NCBI RefSeq assembly: GCF_030546645.1
Contig: NZ_JAUOTO010000001.1
Span: 806,001 to 870,000, forward strand
From: Flavitalea plasmicola
Lineage (GTDB): Bacteria > Bacteroidota > Bacteroidia > Chitinophagales > Chitinophagaceae
Length of the DNA: 64,000 nucleotides
Direction: 5' to 3'
Part shown: in pieces, positions 6,070 to 14,969 of the stretch
Layout of the letters: every line of letters begins with the position of its first letter
Numbering within the stretch: position 1 is the stretch's first letter
The notes under the pieces: model-generated
The model's input: the letters and a program-made list of their open reading frames with translations, nothing else
What the model was told of the DNA's origin: nothing
Databases searched by the model: none
Program-made: the position numbers and the translations under genes

Positions 6070-8052
6070 TTAGGAAAAATCCTCTTTTTTAATGCCCAGT
6101 TTTGCCAGCCGTGATTCCAATGTGGTAGGTTTTTGATTTAAAAGCTCTGCGGCTCCTCCTTTTCCCCTGATGCGGCCCTTGGTTTTTTGCAGGATGGAAG
6201 AAAGGTATTCCACCTCGGCTTGTTTTTGGATGTTCCTAATATCATCCAGCGATCTGATGGAGGGACTGGTATTTTCATTTTTACCAGGACTTGCATACAT
6301 AATAGTCCTGCCGGGCAAGGGGCGCTTTAACGCCAATTCCGACCGCCCGTCATTCATGATGACGGCTTGTTCTATGATATTTTCCAGCTCCCGAATATTA
6401 CCAGGCCAGTCATAAGCCTCCATTTCCTGCATCATACGGGGGCTTATACCATGATAAGATTTATTAAACCTTGAAAAGCACCTGGAAGCAAAGAATTCGG
6501 ATAATTGTGCAAGGTCCTCTATTCGGTCGCGCAGTGGCGGCAGCGTGATAGGAAATACATTCAATCTGTAATACAGATCAAGGCGAAACCTTCCTTCCGC
6601 CACTTCTTTTTCCAGGTTTCTGTTGGTGGCGGCGATGATTCGGACATTTACCTTGATTGGTTGCCGGCCGCCTATTCGCTCAATTTCCTTTTCCTGCAAT
6701 ACCCTCAGTAATTTAACCTGCATTTCCAGGGGCATTTCCCCAATCTCGTCCAGGAATATGGTTCCGCCTTCAGCCAGTTCAAATTTTCCTATCCGCTTGT
6801 CCAGCGCACCTGTAAAAGAGCCTTTTTCGTGGCCAAATAATTCGGACTCTATTAAAGTGGCAGGCAATGCACCGCAGTTCACCTTCACAAATGACTTGTC
6901 TTTACAAAAAGAGTTCTGATGGATGCAATCGGCAATTCTCTCTTTGCCTGTGCCGCTTTCTCCTAATATCAATACAGATGTATCCAGGGGAGCTACCTGG
7001 GCCACTGCATCCAGCACATTCAAGAGGGTAACGCTGTTGCCTATTATACGATCAAATACGGGAGCGCTGGCTGGTCCTTTTGAAGAAATGCCTCCCTCGC
7101 TTTCTGTTTTTTTACCCGGCACTTCGATACTTAAGGTTGATACGCTGTCCAGGGCGATCGTCAGCAGCTGCTGCAGCCGGAAAAGCAAAGAGAGGTGTTC
7201 CTGGTTGTACGCATCGCTGCGACGGCTGTAAAAAGAAAAAACAAATATCCCCCCGTTGGCCGGCAGCACGGGTATCATAAGGTTGGATGCCAGCTGAAAA
7301 GTGTCGGCAAGGAGCTTTTTCATTGGGTTGAGCCCGCAAATACTTTGAAAGTCGGGGCCATTGTACCAGGTTGCCTTGTTATTGGAAGGAGAAGCTGCCA
7401 GTATCTTATGAAGCTCATCGGCTTTCAACCCGGTGATGGTCAGCAATTCATCGGTTCTTATCAGTTGGTATTCATCGAACCCGATACGCAAATAGCTGGT
7501 CCCGTAGTACAGCAGGTCATCAGCCCTTTTTATGGCAGCAATATAATCGAAGGGGATATATGGTTGAATAGCCCTGGCAACACGCATGAATTTAGTCTCC
7601 CAATCAGTCTGCTCTTCTATGATGTCGGTAAGCTGGTGATGCAGGTAATTCTCGCGCCTGATCCTGGACTCTACCCCATATTCCTGCCTGTAACGGGCTA
7701 TGTCAAGCGTTACAAGCAGGTCTTTTTCACGATAGGGTTTTACCAGAAAGCCATAGGGCTCCGTAGCTTTTGCGGCTTCAAGTATTTGCTGATTTGAATT
7801 TGCCGAAAGGTATACAAATCCAATATTGCTTTCTTTCAATTCCTTTGCAAGGGCAATACCATCCAGTTTTCCTCTGAGCTGGATGTCCAATAAAGCAAGC
7901 GATGGTTTTTCCTTTTTGAGTATTTCCCTTGCCTCATTTACTGAAGCCGCAATGCCACAAACAATATAACCTGCTTTTTCCAATGTCAGCTGGAGATCAT
8001 GGGCTACGACAAACTCATCTTCTACGATTAATATCTCTTTATTCATAAACAA
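6070..8052 (-). CDS. Sigma-54-dependent response regulator (REC, middle region, AAA+, HTH)
   Basis: 660 residues; the ATG at 8046 (MNKEIL) is an equally good start. Residues 4-120 are a receiver with acidic pocket E11/D12 and phospho-acceptor D56 in LLDIQL. Residues about 150-320 form a long GAF-like middle region. Residues about 340-570 are the AAA+ sigma-54 activator domain: Walker A GESGTGKE near 365, GSFTGA loop near 415 (a variant of GAFTGA), then FLDEIGEM. The C-terminus is a short helix-turn-helix (KGGAAELLNQKPTTLESRLAKLGI). It follows the TPR histidine kinase by 3 bases, so the two form one two-component system. It should activate RpoN promoters. Confidence 0.9.
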   Translation of the reverse strand: MFMNKEILIVEDEFVVAHDLQLTLEKAGYIVCGIAASVNEAREILKKEKPSLALLDIQLRGKLDGIALAKELKESNIGFVYLSANSNQQILEAAKATEPYGFLVKPYREKDLLVTLDIARYRQEYGVESRIRRENYLHHQLTDIIEEQTDWETKFMRVARAIQPYIPFDYIAAIKRADDLLYYGTSYLRIGFDEYQLIRTDELLTITGLKADELHKILAASPSNNKATWYNGPDFQSICGLNPMKKLLADTFQLASNLMIPVLPANGGIFVFSFYSRRSDAYNQEHLSLLFRLQQLLTIALDSVSTLSIEVPGKKTESEGGISSKGPASAPVFDRIIGNSVTLLNVLDAVAQVAPLDTSVLILGESGTGKERIADCIHQNSFCKDKSFVKVNCGALPATLIESELFGHEKGSFTGALDKRIGKFELAEGGTIFLDEIGEMPLEMQVKLLRVLQEKEIERIGGRQPIKVNVRIIAATNRNLEKEVAEGRFRLDLYYRLNVFPITLPPLRDRIEDLAQLSEFFASRCFSRFNKSYHGISPRMMQEMEAYDWPGNIRELENIIEQAVIMNDGRSELALKRPLPGRTIMYASPGKNENTSPSIRSLDDIRNIQKQAEVEYLSSILQKTKGRIRGKGGAAELLNQKPTTLESRLAKLGIKKEDFS

Positions 8053-8055
8053 TTC

Positions 8056-10395
8056 CTAGATTGTCATTGATAGTTCATTTTCTGGGGCAGGCTTCATCAC
8101 GGTACTAAGTGGGAACGCTATTTGTACGCATAATCCATTGTCTGATACGATATTTATCGTCCCTCCCAGCTGTCCCGTCAGACCCCGGATAAGGTTCATG
8201 CCAAATGAATACTTCTTTCCGGCGCCGGGGCCGGTGGGCAATCCAATCCCATTATCGCTGATGCTAAGCAGGATCCCGCTCCCGGCTACTTTTTTCATAA
8301 CTACATCGATTGTTCCCCTTTGCCTGCCGGGGAAGGCATATTTGATCACATTGGTAATGGCTTCGTTGAGGATCAAACCCACCGGCACTGCCTGTGAAAC
8401 ATCCAGGTTAATTTCCTCCAGGTCCAGGTTGCACTGGATGTAACGGCCCGAATCATAACTTTCTCTCAGAAAACCCGTCAGTTCGCGAATATAGGATGGC
8501 ATATTGATAAGTGCTACATTATCTGCCTGGTATAATTTCTGGTGTATTAATGACATGGCCTGCATGCGGTGCTGGCTCTCTTTAATGGCCGTAAGGGCAT
8601 CGCTTTCCAGGTAAGCAGATTGGGTATTCAGCAGGCTCATCACGATCTGCATGTTGTTTTTAACACGGTGATGCACTTCCTTCAATAGCCACTCTTTTTC
8701 AACCAGCAGCTTTTCCTTCTGGTGAACGAGATGCTGTAAGGAAGTATTTTTATCATTTATTTCGCGCTGCTGCAGCTGAAGTTTCCTGTTCCCGCGTTGA
8801 TTTGTCCGGTAACCATTGAACAACAATCCTACAATCACAAGCAACAATGCTATCAGGCTGAAAGTCAGATTCCTGACGACCCTTGTCCGTCGCAGCTGCT
8901 CCTGCTGTAGTTTCGCCTGGTTGGTAAGCAACAGGATGTTGCTTTCTTTTGAGGCGATTGCCTGGTCTTTTTTGATACTTTCATATTGGATCAGGAGCTG
9001 ATTGATCTGCTGGCTGGTGGTCAGACGGAGTGAAGAATCACTGGCTTCTTTATACTGCTTATAATGTACAATGGCGGACACATAATCCCTCAAAGCAGAA
9101 TCCGCTTTGAACCACCATAGGGAGTTTTCCACCAGGCCGGAGATAATATGATATCTTCTGCAGATACTATCATTGACTGGCAGATATTTATACATTTCAT
9201 GATACTGCCCTGAGGCCAGGTAAAAGGGAATGACTGCCCTGTGCAGATTCCTGAGCAAAGGGACATCAGGACTATCGCTCGCCAGCCGGAGCAATTCCCT
9301 TACATAAGGTTCAGCCTTTTTATAATTGCCGGTGAGCAGGTATGCCTGTGTATACGTGGAATTATAAATTGCCTTATCCCGTATAGGTTCCTTGTCATAT
9401 AAAAATTTGGCATGCTGAAGGAAAGTAAGCAGCTCCTGTTGTTTCTCCAGCCGTAACAAGGTATTCATTACATTGGGAACGATCACACGCGCACCCAATG
9501 TGTCTTTATTCCCGACAGCAATGGAAAAGGCATGGGTAAAGCAATGATCTGCTTCCTGGTATTGGGTCAGACGGTAATAAATGAGGCCAAGCCGGTTATA
9601 AATAGTGCTTAATTCACGGCTGTCTGCTTTTACGCTTTCAGCAGTTTGCAACGCCAGCAGTCCATATTTCAATGCCTGGTGGAAATCGCCCTCATTGAAT
9701 AGAATATAGCCGATCAGGTCATATACACCCTCCACTTTGGGGTAATGCACTGACTGGAAAATATCCAGCGATTTATGCAGATCTTTCAGTGCAATACTAT
9801 CTTTTTCATTTATCTGGTAAAAATCGCCCAGATGCTTTAACATAGTGGCCTGTTTCAGCTTGTTCCCTGCCTGCTCGTACAGTCGCTCCGCCTGCTCGGC
9901 ATATTTCACCTTGATGACAAACTCGCTGTCTGAAAACAAATTGTAATAAAGCTGCAGTTCAAAATAGGCATCTCCCAGCCTTTCCTTCCGGCCATATTTT
10001 GCAAAAAGGGGGATAGCCCTTTCTATATAGCTTTTCCCCTTCTCCTTTTGATGGCTTTCCCGGTACACCTGCGAATACACATAAAAGCAGCGGGCTTGCC
10101 ATACTGGCAAATTCAGCCTGTTGGATATATTCATTGCTTCGGTGGTAAAGAACAAAGCACTGTCGAGATCATGCTTTTCCTCTCCGGGCTTCAGCACATA
10201 AACAAGCGCTGCTTCAAGCAATAGATCGATACGTGCTGTATCGGCGTTGCTTTTTTGCAGAAGAGTGCTCAATTCGTCAATGGAATGGATGGGTTCGTCC
10301 TGGGCTTTTAATGGTTGGACTGAGAACAATAATAGTACACAGGCAACTAAAAAAACTCTCACCATAACTTGTGTATAAGGCGGTTTTTTAAGCAA
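8056..10395 (-). CDS. TPR-containing membrane sensor histidine kinase (HisKA_2 type)
   Basis: 779 residues; alternative start at 10365 (MVRVFLVAC). A signal sequence (about residues 10-31) is followed by a periplasmic stretch of TPR-like helices (about 35-490), one membrane helix near 505-525 (TFSLIALLLVIVGLLF) and a coiled linker. The HisKA_2 dimerisation domain has its phospho-acceptor His in LLKEVHHRVKNNMQI near residue 575. A HATPase domain (about 660-770) carries NEAITNVIKYAFPG and DNGIGLPTG. The TPR region probably senses a periplasmic protein or peptide. Partner is the sigma-54 regulator immediately downstream. Confidence 0.9.
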   Translation of the reverse strand: MLKKPPYTQVMVRVFLVACVLLLFSVQPLKAQDEPIHSIDELSTLLQKSNADTARIDLLLEAALVYVLKPGEEKHDLDSALFFTTEAMNISNRLNLPVWQARCFYVYSQVYRESHQKEKGKSYIERAIPLFAKYGRKERLGDAYFELQLYYNLFSDSEFVIKVKYAEQAERLYEQAGNKLKQATMLKHLGDFYQINEKDSIALKDLHKSLDIFQSVHYPKVEGVYDLIGYILFNEGDFHQALKYGLLALQTAESVKADSRELSTIYNRLGLIYYRLTQYQEADHCFTHAFSIAVGNKDTLGARVIVPNVMNTLLRLEKQQELLTFLQHAKFLYDKEPIRDKAIYNSTYTQAYLLTGNYKKAEPYVRELLRLASDSPDVPLLRNLHRAVIPFYLASGQYHEMYKYLPVNDSICRRYHIISGLVENSLWWFKADSALRDYVSAIVHYKQYKEASDSSLRLTTSQQINQLLIQYESIKKDQAIASKESNILLLTNQAKLQQEQLRRTRVVRNLTFSLIALLLVIVGLLFNGYRTNQRGNRKLQLQQREINDKNTSLQHLVHQKEKLLVEKEWLLKEVHHRVKNNMQIVMSLLNTQSAYLESDALTAIKESQHRMQAMSLIHQKLYQADNVALINMPSYIRELTGFLRESYDSGRYIQCNLDLEEINLDVSQAVPVGLILNEAITNVIKYAFPGRQRGTIDVVMKKVAGSGILLSISDNGIGLPTGPGAGKKYSFGMNLIRGLTGQLGGTINIVSDNGLCVQIAFPLSTVMKPAPENELSMTI

Positions 10396-10477
10396 GGAAT
10401 GGCAAACTTGTTAGCGATGCTGCTGCCTTCAGAGAGTAAGGTTCATTGCCCGAATGTAATAGCAGGTCGGTCGATGA

Positions 10478-10485
10478 CAAAGATA
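10478..10485 (-). promoter_or_regulatory. -7-like motif for the histidine kinase/regulator operon
   Basis: Minus-strand TATCTTTG matches TAnnTTTG exactly, 83 bases before the kinase start codon in the divergent intergenic region 10396-10648. No clear -33 element, so the call is tentative. Confidence 0.35.
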
Positions 10486-10620
10486 GGGATTCATAATTAT
10501 ATGATCCGGGGGGCTTTGGGCATCCGGCGCAAGGCTGCCTATCCCGTGCATTGTCGCCAATTATTTGATTTTTACAAATAATGGATTGATTGCCACAAAC
10601 AGCAGCCCTGTTTTGCCCGC

Positions 10621-10628
10621 TATCTTTG
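10621..10628 (+). promoter_or_regulatory. -7-like motif for the SDR gene
   Basis: TATCTTTG matches TAnnTTTG exactly, 20 bases before the ATG at 10649. No well-spaced TTTG at -33. This and the minus-strand copy at 10478-10485 make the region a likely divergent promoter. Confidence 0.4.
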
Positions 10629-10648
10629 TGGTATAAAAACAATCCACG

Positions 10649-11413
10649 ATGGAACAGAAAAATAAGATAGCTCTCGTCACTGGCGGTAGCCGCGGGCTGG
10701 GTAAAGACATGGCTTTGCGTCTCGCAGAAAAAGGAATAGATGTCATCCTCACCTACAATAACCAGGTGCAGGATGCAGAGGGCGTAGCAGGGCAGATCCG
10801 GCAAGGGGGGCAAAAAGCCGCCAGCCTCCGCCTCAATACGGGTGATTTAAAGAGTTTTGGCGCTTTTACCACACAGCTGCAGGATGTTTTGCACACAACC
10901 TTTCATGCTACCCATTTAGATTATCTTGTCAACAACGCGGGCATCGCCGGATATACGCCTATAGCTGATGTAAGCGAAGAGCAGTTTGACGAGCTGCTGA
11001 ACGTCCATTTTAAAGGCGTTTACTTCCTGACGCAAAAAATGCTGCCGCTTATCAACGATGGCGGTGGCATCGTTAACATATCTTCCGGCCTCACTCGTGT
11101 CTCAGTGCCCGGTTCCTCGGCTTATGCCTCCATGAAGGGCGCAATAGAGGTTTTCACGCGCTACCTGGCCAGGGAATTGGGTGCACGGAGTATAAGGGCG
11201 AACACCATAGCTCCCGGAGCCATCATGACGGATTTTGGGGGAGGTCATCTTAGGAACGATGAACAGCTAAAAAAAGTGGTAAGTAATATGACGGCGCTGG
11301 GCAGACCGGGTGTGGCTGAAGATATCGGCAGTGTGGTCGCTTTCTTATGCACGGAAGAGGCGCGTTGGGTGAATGGACAGCGAATAGAGGTATCTGGCGG
11401 AATGCAATTGTAA
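10649..11413 (+). CDS. Short-chain dehydrogenase/reductase (SDR)
   Basis: 254 residues of classical SDR type. IALVTGGSRGLGKDMALRLAE is the cofactor loop, LVNNAGIAGY the NNAG motif, INDGGGIVNISS the catalytic Ser region, and YASMKGA the Y-x-x-x-K. The C-terminal end GRPGVAEDIGSVVAFLCTEEARWVNGQRIEVSGGMQL is typical of FabG-like members. Substrate unknown. An AraC regulator follows 32 bases after the stop, an arrangement often seen for inducible SDRs. Confidence 0.9.
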   Translation: MEQKNKIALVTGGSRGLGKDMALRLAEKGIDVILTYNNQVQDAEGVAGQIRQGGQKAASLRLNTGDLKSFGAFTTQLQDVLHTTFHATHLDYLVNNAGIAGYTPIADVSEEQFDELLNVHFKGVYFLTQKMLPLINDGGGIVNISSGLTRVSVPGSSAYASMKGAIEVFTRYLARELGARSIRANTIAPGAIMTDFGGGHLRNDEQLKKVVSNMTALGRPGVAEDIGSVVAFLCTEEARWVNGQRIEVSGGMQL

Positions 11414-11422
11414 TTTTAGCGC

Positions 11423-11430
11423 TACCTTTG
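11423..11430 (+). promoter_or_regulatory. -7-like motif before the second AraC gene
   Basis: TACCTTTG matches TAnnTTTG and lies 15 bases before the ATG at 11446. No -33 partner was found, so this may only supplement readthrough from the SDR gene. Confidence 0.3.
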
Positions 11431-11445
11431 AATTTTACAAGCCCA

Positions 11446-12354
11446 ATGCCTGATCATTCTTCCCTTAATGACTTTTACAAAAGAAGTGCCGCCCCGCTGC
11501 CCGAAGGCATCGAAAAGGAAATAGGGCATTTTAATGTTTTCGAGACTGAAAAGCTGTTCGACAAGGCCTCGGGTAGCCGGACAATGCCTTATAGCCGGAG
11601 GAAATATTATAAGATAAGCTGGATACGGGGCAAAAGCAGGGTAGAATATGCGGATAAGGTTATCGATGTTCAGCAGCAGGCTTTGCTATTTGCAACGCCC
11701 CAGATCCCTTATCACTGGCTGCCGGCAGATGGGAACCAGACAGGTATGTTCTGCATTTTTACCCCCGATTTCCTTTCGCCGGGAAGGTCCGGCGTCATCC
11801 TGGAGGACATGCCCATATTCCAGCCGGGTAGCTTACCCGTGTTCCAGCTCGCTCCGCAGGAGGTGACAGAGGTTGAATATATCTTCAGGAAAATGCACAA
11901 AGAGCTTGCGGCGGATTATAAATTCAAGTACGACCTGCTGCGCAATCTTGTATTGGAGCTGATCCATTATGGACAAAAGCTCCAGCCTATGTCAGCGCTC
12001 AGCACTGCCCAGAATGCTTCGCAGCGCATATCTTCTTTGTTCATCGAGCTGCTGGAGCGGCAGTTCCCCCTTGAGTCTGCTCATCAAAGACTAAGCTTAC
12101 GCACGCCAAAGGAATATGCTGACCGGCTTGCAGTTCACGTCAATCATCTCAACAAAGTATTAAAAGAAGTGACTGGCAGCACTACCACGGAGATCATCAG
12201 CAAAAGAATGATACAGGAAGCCAAAATACTGCTCAGGCAAACAGATTGGAGCGTAGCAGACATTGCCTATACATTGGGATTTGATGATCTGGCAAATTTT
12301 TCCAATTATTTTAAAAAACAGACTTCCCTGGCCCCCTTGGCATTCCGGTCCTGA
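11446..12354 (+). CDS. AraC-family transcriptional regulator
   Basis: 302 residues from the ATG at 11446 (MPDHSSLNDFYK). An upstream in-frame ATG at 11347 lies inside the SDR gene and encodes nothing conserved, so the later start was chosen. A cupin-like N-terminal part (YYKISWIRGKSRVEYADKVIDVQQQALLF) precedes two helix-turn-helix motifs, ending IAYTLGFDDLANFSNYFKKQTSLAPLAFR. It probably regulates itself and the SDR gene 32 bases upstream; effector unknown. Confidence 0.88.
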   Translation: MPDHSSLNDFYKRSAAPLPEGIEKEIGHFNVFETEKLFDKASGSRTMPYSRRKYYKISWIRGKSRVEYADKVIDVQQQALLFATPQIPYHWLPADGNQTGMFCIFTPDFLSPGRSGVILEDMPIFQPGSLPVFQLAPQEVTEVEYIFRKMHKELAADYKFKYDLLRNLVLELIHYGQKLQPMSALSTAQNASQRISSLFIELLERQFPLESAHQRLSLRTPKEYADRLAVHVNHLNKVLKEVTGSTTTEIISKRMIQEAKILLRQTDWSVADIAYTLGFDDLANFSNYFKKQTSLAPLAFRS

Positions 12355-12400
12355 TTGTGCAGCAAAATTCATATATTGACAGGTTTAAAGTCATGATCAT

Positions 12401-14230
12401 ATGCGTGTAAGAAAAATTGCAACGACTTTGTTCTTATTTTTCCATGCGGCGACTTTTGGACAACGAAGGCCGGGAGAGGTGGATTCCGCCTTGCTGCCCG
12501 GACAATATGCCCATTACATGCCCGAATATGCTTTAGACGCGCCGGTTAGCCCGCAGGCATGGGCCGGACAACCAGGCGGATTGCATGTCTCTTTTGTGCC
12601 CACGGACCGGGCCTGGTTCAGGACAGAGGCGCCGGAATTGAAAGAGGCCGATACATGGAAGACTACAGGCTGGAGAGGCGAAAGACTGAATGCCGAGGTG
12701 CTGGTGTGGTCACGGGACACCCTTGAACAGGTGCGGGTTATCACGGCTGACCTGAAGAGTGCAGATGGAAAGACCATCAGCCGTAAGCATATTACATTGA
12801 ACCTTGTCCGTTACGTCTTATCCAACTACCCCTACGGGGCAAATGACGCCGTCTGCGGCCCCTCCCCCTACAAGAACGGGTATCTGATGCCTGACAGGTT
12901 CCAGCCGCTGGAACGTTTTCAGCTGCCCGGCCGGACCGTGCGGCCAGTGTGGTTGTCGGTGAATGTCCCCAGGGAAGTAGGCCCCGGCACCTACAAAGGC
13001 GTCTTTCGGGTGAGCACTACCAACGCCACTAAAGAATTGCAGGTAAGCATAGAAGTCCAGCCTGAAGTGTTGCCGCCGCCACGTGAATGGCGGTACAGGC
13101 TGGACCTGTGGCAGAACCCCTGGGTCATCGCCTGGCGCAACCACCTGCAGCCGTGGTCAGAGGAGCATAAAGCCCTATTGAAGAAGCATCTGCAATTGTA
13201 TGCGGACGCGGGCGGCAAATACATCACCACCTACGCCGTGCATTCTCCCTGGGCCGACAATTCCTATATGATCGAAGGCGGCATGATCGACTGGATAAAA
13301 GGGAAGGAGGGCAAATGGCGGTATGACTTTACCATTTTCGATACATACGTATCCCTTGCCATGCAGGCGGGCGTCGACAAAGCCATTACCTTGTACACGC
13401 CTGTTTCCTGGGGAGACCGTTTCCGCTATATGGATGAATCCACCGGCAATGCTGTAAATGCCACCTGGGCTCCGGGTTCGGACATTTATACTGCACGCTG
13501 GAATGACTTCCTTACGGCGCTGAAGGCGCACCTGGAAAAAAAGGGCTGGTTGTCCAGAGCCTACATCGGCATCAACGAAAGTGAGATGAGCCAGACCCTG
13601 GCTGCCATAAAGGTGATCAAAGCACATTGGAAAGGGTGGCGGATCACCTATGCAGGTAACTGGCATAAAGAGCTGGATGGCCTGTTGGATGATTATTGCT
13701 TCCTGTACGGAAATGAGTCCGGTGCTGAAGAAGTAAAGGCCCGCGCCGCAAGGGGCGCCACCACTACCTATTACGTATGCTGCAATCCCGCCAGGCCAAA
13801 CAATTTCGTTTTCTCGCCACCGGTGGAAGGCAGGTGGATCAGCTGGTATGCCGCGGCCGCCGGATACAATGGGTTCCTGCGTTGGGCTTATGAGGCATGG
13901 CCCGAAGACCCGGTGAGGGATGCACGCTTCGGCAGCTGGCCCGCGGGAGATTGTTTTTTAGTGTATCCGGGAGCAAACAGCTGCATCCGGTTTGAGAAGC
14001 TGAGGGAAGGGATAGCGGATTATGAGAAGATCCGGATACTGAAGGGCCTGGCGGCAGGTCGCTCCGGGGAAGCGGGACAATGGTGGAAAGCGTTGGAGGA
14101 TCACCTGAAAGTTTTCACCCGGGAGCGCGATTTCAACGAAGAAAAGATCACCGCCGATGTCGATAAGGGAAAGGCGCTGATCGATGCATTGAGCAGGAAA
14201 CTGGCGATCACCTTTCTTCCATCCAACTAA
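12401..14230 (+). CDS. GH123-like (DUF4091) secreted protein with altered catalytic pair
   Basis: 609 residues with a signal peptide (MRVRKIATTLFLFFHAATFGQ). An N-terminal beta-sandwich (about 30-235) precedes a TIM-barrel region starting WRYRLDLWQNPWVIAW, with YITTYAVHSPWADNSY and VDKAITLYTPVSWGD. This matches GH123/DUF4091 proteins. GH123 enzymes release terminal N-acetylgalactosamine using a neighbouring Asp-Glu pair. The aligned strand here reads YIGINESEMS, so the pair would be N392-E393. That may mean an inactive or altered-specificity member; the alignment is by eye. The 3' end overlaps the convergent LytTR gene by 23 bases. Confidence 0.75.
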   Translation: MRVRKIATTLFLFFHAATFGQRRPGEVDSALLPGQYAHYMPEYALDAPVSPQAWAGQPGGLHVSFVPTDRAWFRTEAPELKEADTWKTTGWRGERLNAEVLVWSRDTLEQVRVITADLKSADGKTISRKHITLNLVRYVLSNYPYGANDAVCGPSPYKNGYLMPDRFQPLERFQLPGRTVRPVWLSVNVPREVGPGTYKGVFRVSTTNATKELQVSIEVQPEVLPPPREWRYRLDLWQNPWVIAWRNHLQPWSEEHKALLKKHLQLYADAGGKYITTYAVHSPWADNSYMIEGGMIDWIKGKEGKWRYDFTIFDTYVSLAMQAGVDKAITLYTPVSWGDRFRYMDESTGNAVNATWAPGSDIYTARWNDFLTALKAHLEKKGWLSRAYIGINESEMSQTLAAIKVIKAHWKGWRITYAGNWHKELDGLLDDYCFLYGNESGAEEVKARAARGATTTYYVCCNPARPNNFVFSPPVEGRWISWYAAAAGYNGFLRWAYEAWPEDPVRDARFGSWPAGDCFLVYPGANSCIRFEKLREGIADYEKIRILKGLAAGRSGEAGQWWKALEDHLKVFTRERDFNEEKITADVDKGKALIDALSRKLAITFLPSN

Positions 14231-14969
14231 GGAAGGCATGCGCCTTCTCTTTGTTGATCAGCAACTTCTCAGGCGTATCTATGACCAGTTTCACATACAG
14301 CTTCCGCATGAAATAAGGCTCTACCTCTTTGATGGCCTTGAAATTCACCAGGTACTGCCTGTTGACCCGGAAGAACTGCCTGGGCAAAACGATACTGGCT
14401 ATCTGGTCCAATGACTTACCCACACTATAGCTCTCCTTGTCGAAGCACACAATTACTGTATCGTCATATCTGATGTAAAAGAATGCAATATCCTCCACCT
14501 GCACCGTGCTGTATTTTTGGTTCCTGAAGACCAGGAAGCTCGTTTTGGCGGCAGGAGCATTGAGTTTCAGCAGGAGCTCATCCAGGTTCGGCACGGATTT
14601 CTGCTGAAAAAAGTTTTTTAGCTCATCCACCTTTGCGAGGGCTTCCCTGATGTCGTCTTTTGAAAACGGCTTCAAGACATAATCCACGCCATTGTTCTTA
14701 AATGCTTCCAGCGAATATTCGTCAAATGCTGTGCAGAAGACGACAGGGCTGGTGATCTTGACGGATTTGAAGATCTCAAAGCAAAGCCCGTCGGCAAGCT
14801 GGATATCCATAAAGATAAGGTCCGGCTGGCTACCCGTCGACAGGGCCTCTGCGGAGCCTGCCACACTTTGATATTTGCCGATGATCTTCGCCTCGGGCCT
14901 GAGGCCCAAAATGATATTCTCCAGCGATTTAGCCGTCTTTATCTCGTCTTCAATGATGATGATTTTCAT
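14208..14969 (-). CDS. LytTR-family response regulator
   Basis: 253 residues. Residues 1-120 are a receiver (IIIIEDEIKTAKSLE, phospho-acceptor Asp in LIFMDIQLADG, Lys in VLKPFSK). Residues about 145-250 are a LytTR DNA-binding domain (SFLVFRNQKYSTV, FFRVNRQYLVNFKAIKEVEPYF). Its start overlaps the end of the upstream LytS-type kinase by 20 bases, so the pair is translationally coupled. Its LytTR domain is closely similar to the stand-alone LytTR protein at 2072-2491. Confidence 0.93.
   Translation of the reverse strand: MKIIIIEDEIKTAKSLENIILGLRPEAKIIGKYQSVAGSAEALSTGSQPDLIFMDIQLADGLCFEIFKSVKITSPVVFCTAFDEYSLEAFKNNGVDYVLKPFSKDDIREALAKVDELKNFFQQKSVPNLDELLLKLNAPAAKTSFLVFRNQKYSTVQVEDIAFFYIRYDDTVIVCFDKESYSVGKSLDQIASIVLPRQFFRVNRQYLVNFKAIKEVEPYFMRKLYVKLVIDTPEKLLINKEKAHAFLSWMEER

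Noticed and set aside
7195..7797. 200-codon plus-strand frame opposite the sigma-54 regulator
   Set aside because: Antisense to a multi-domain gene with clear motifs; composition follows the codon pattern of the other strand.
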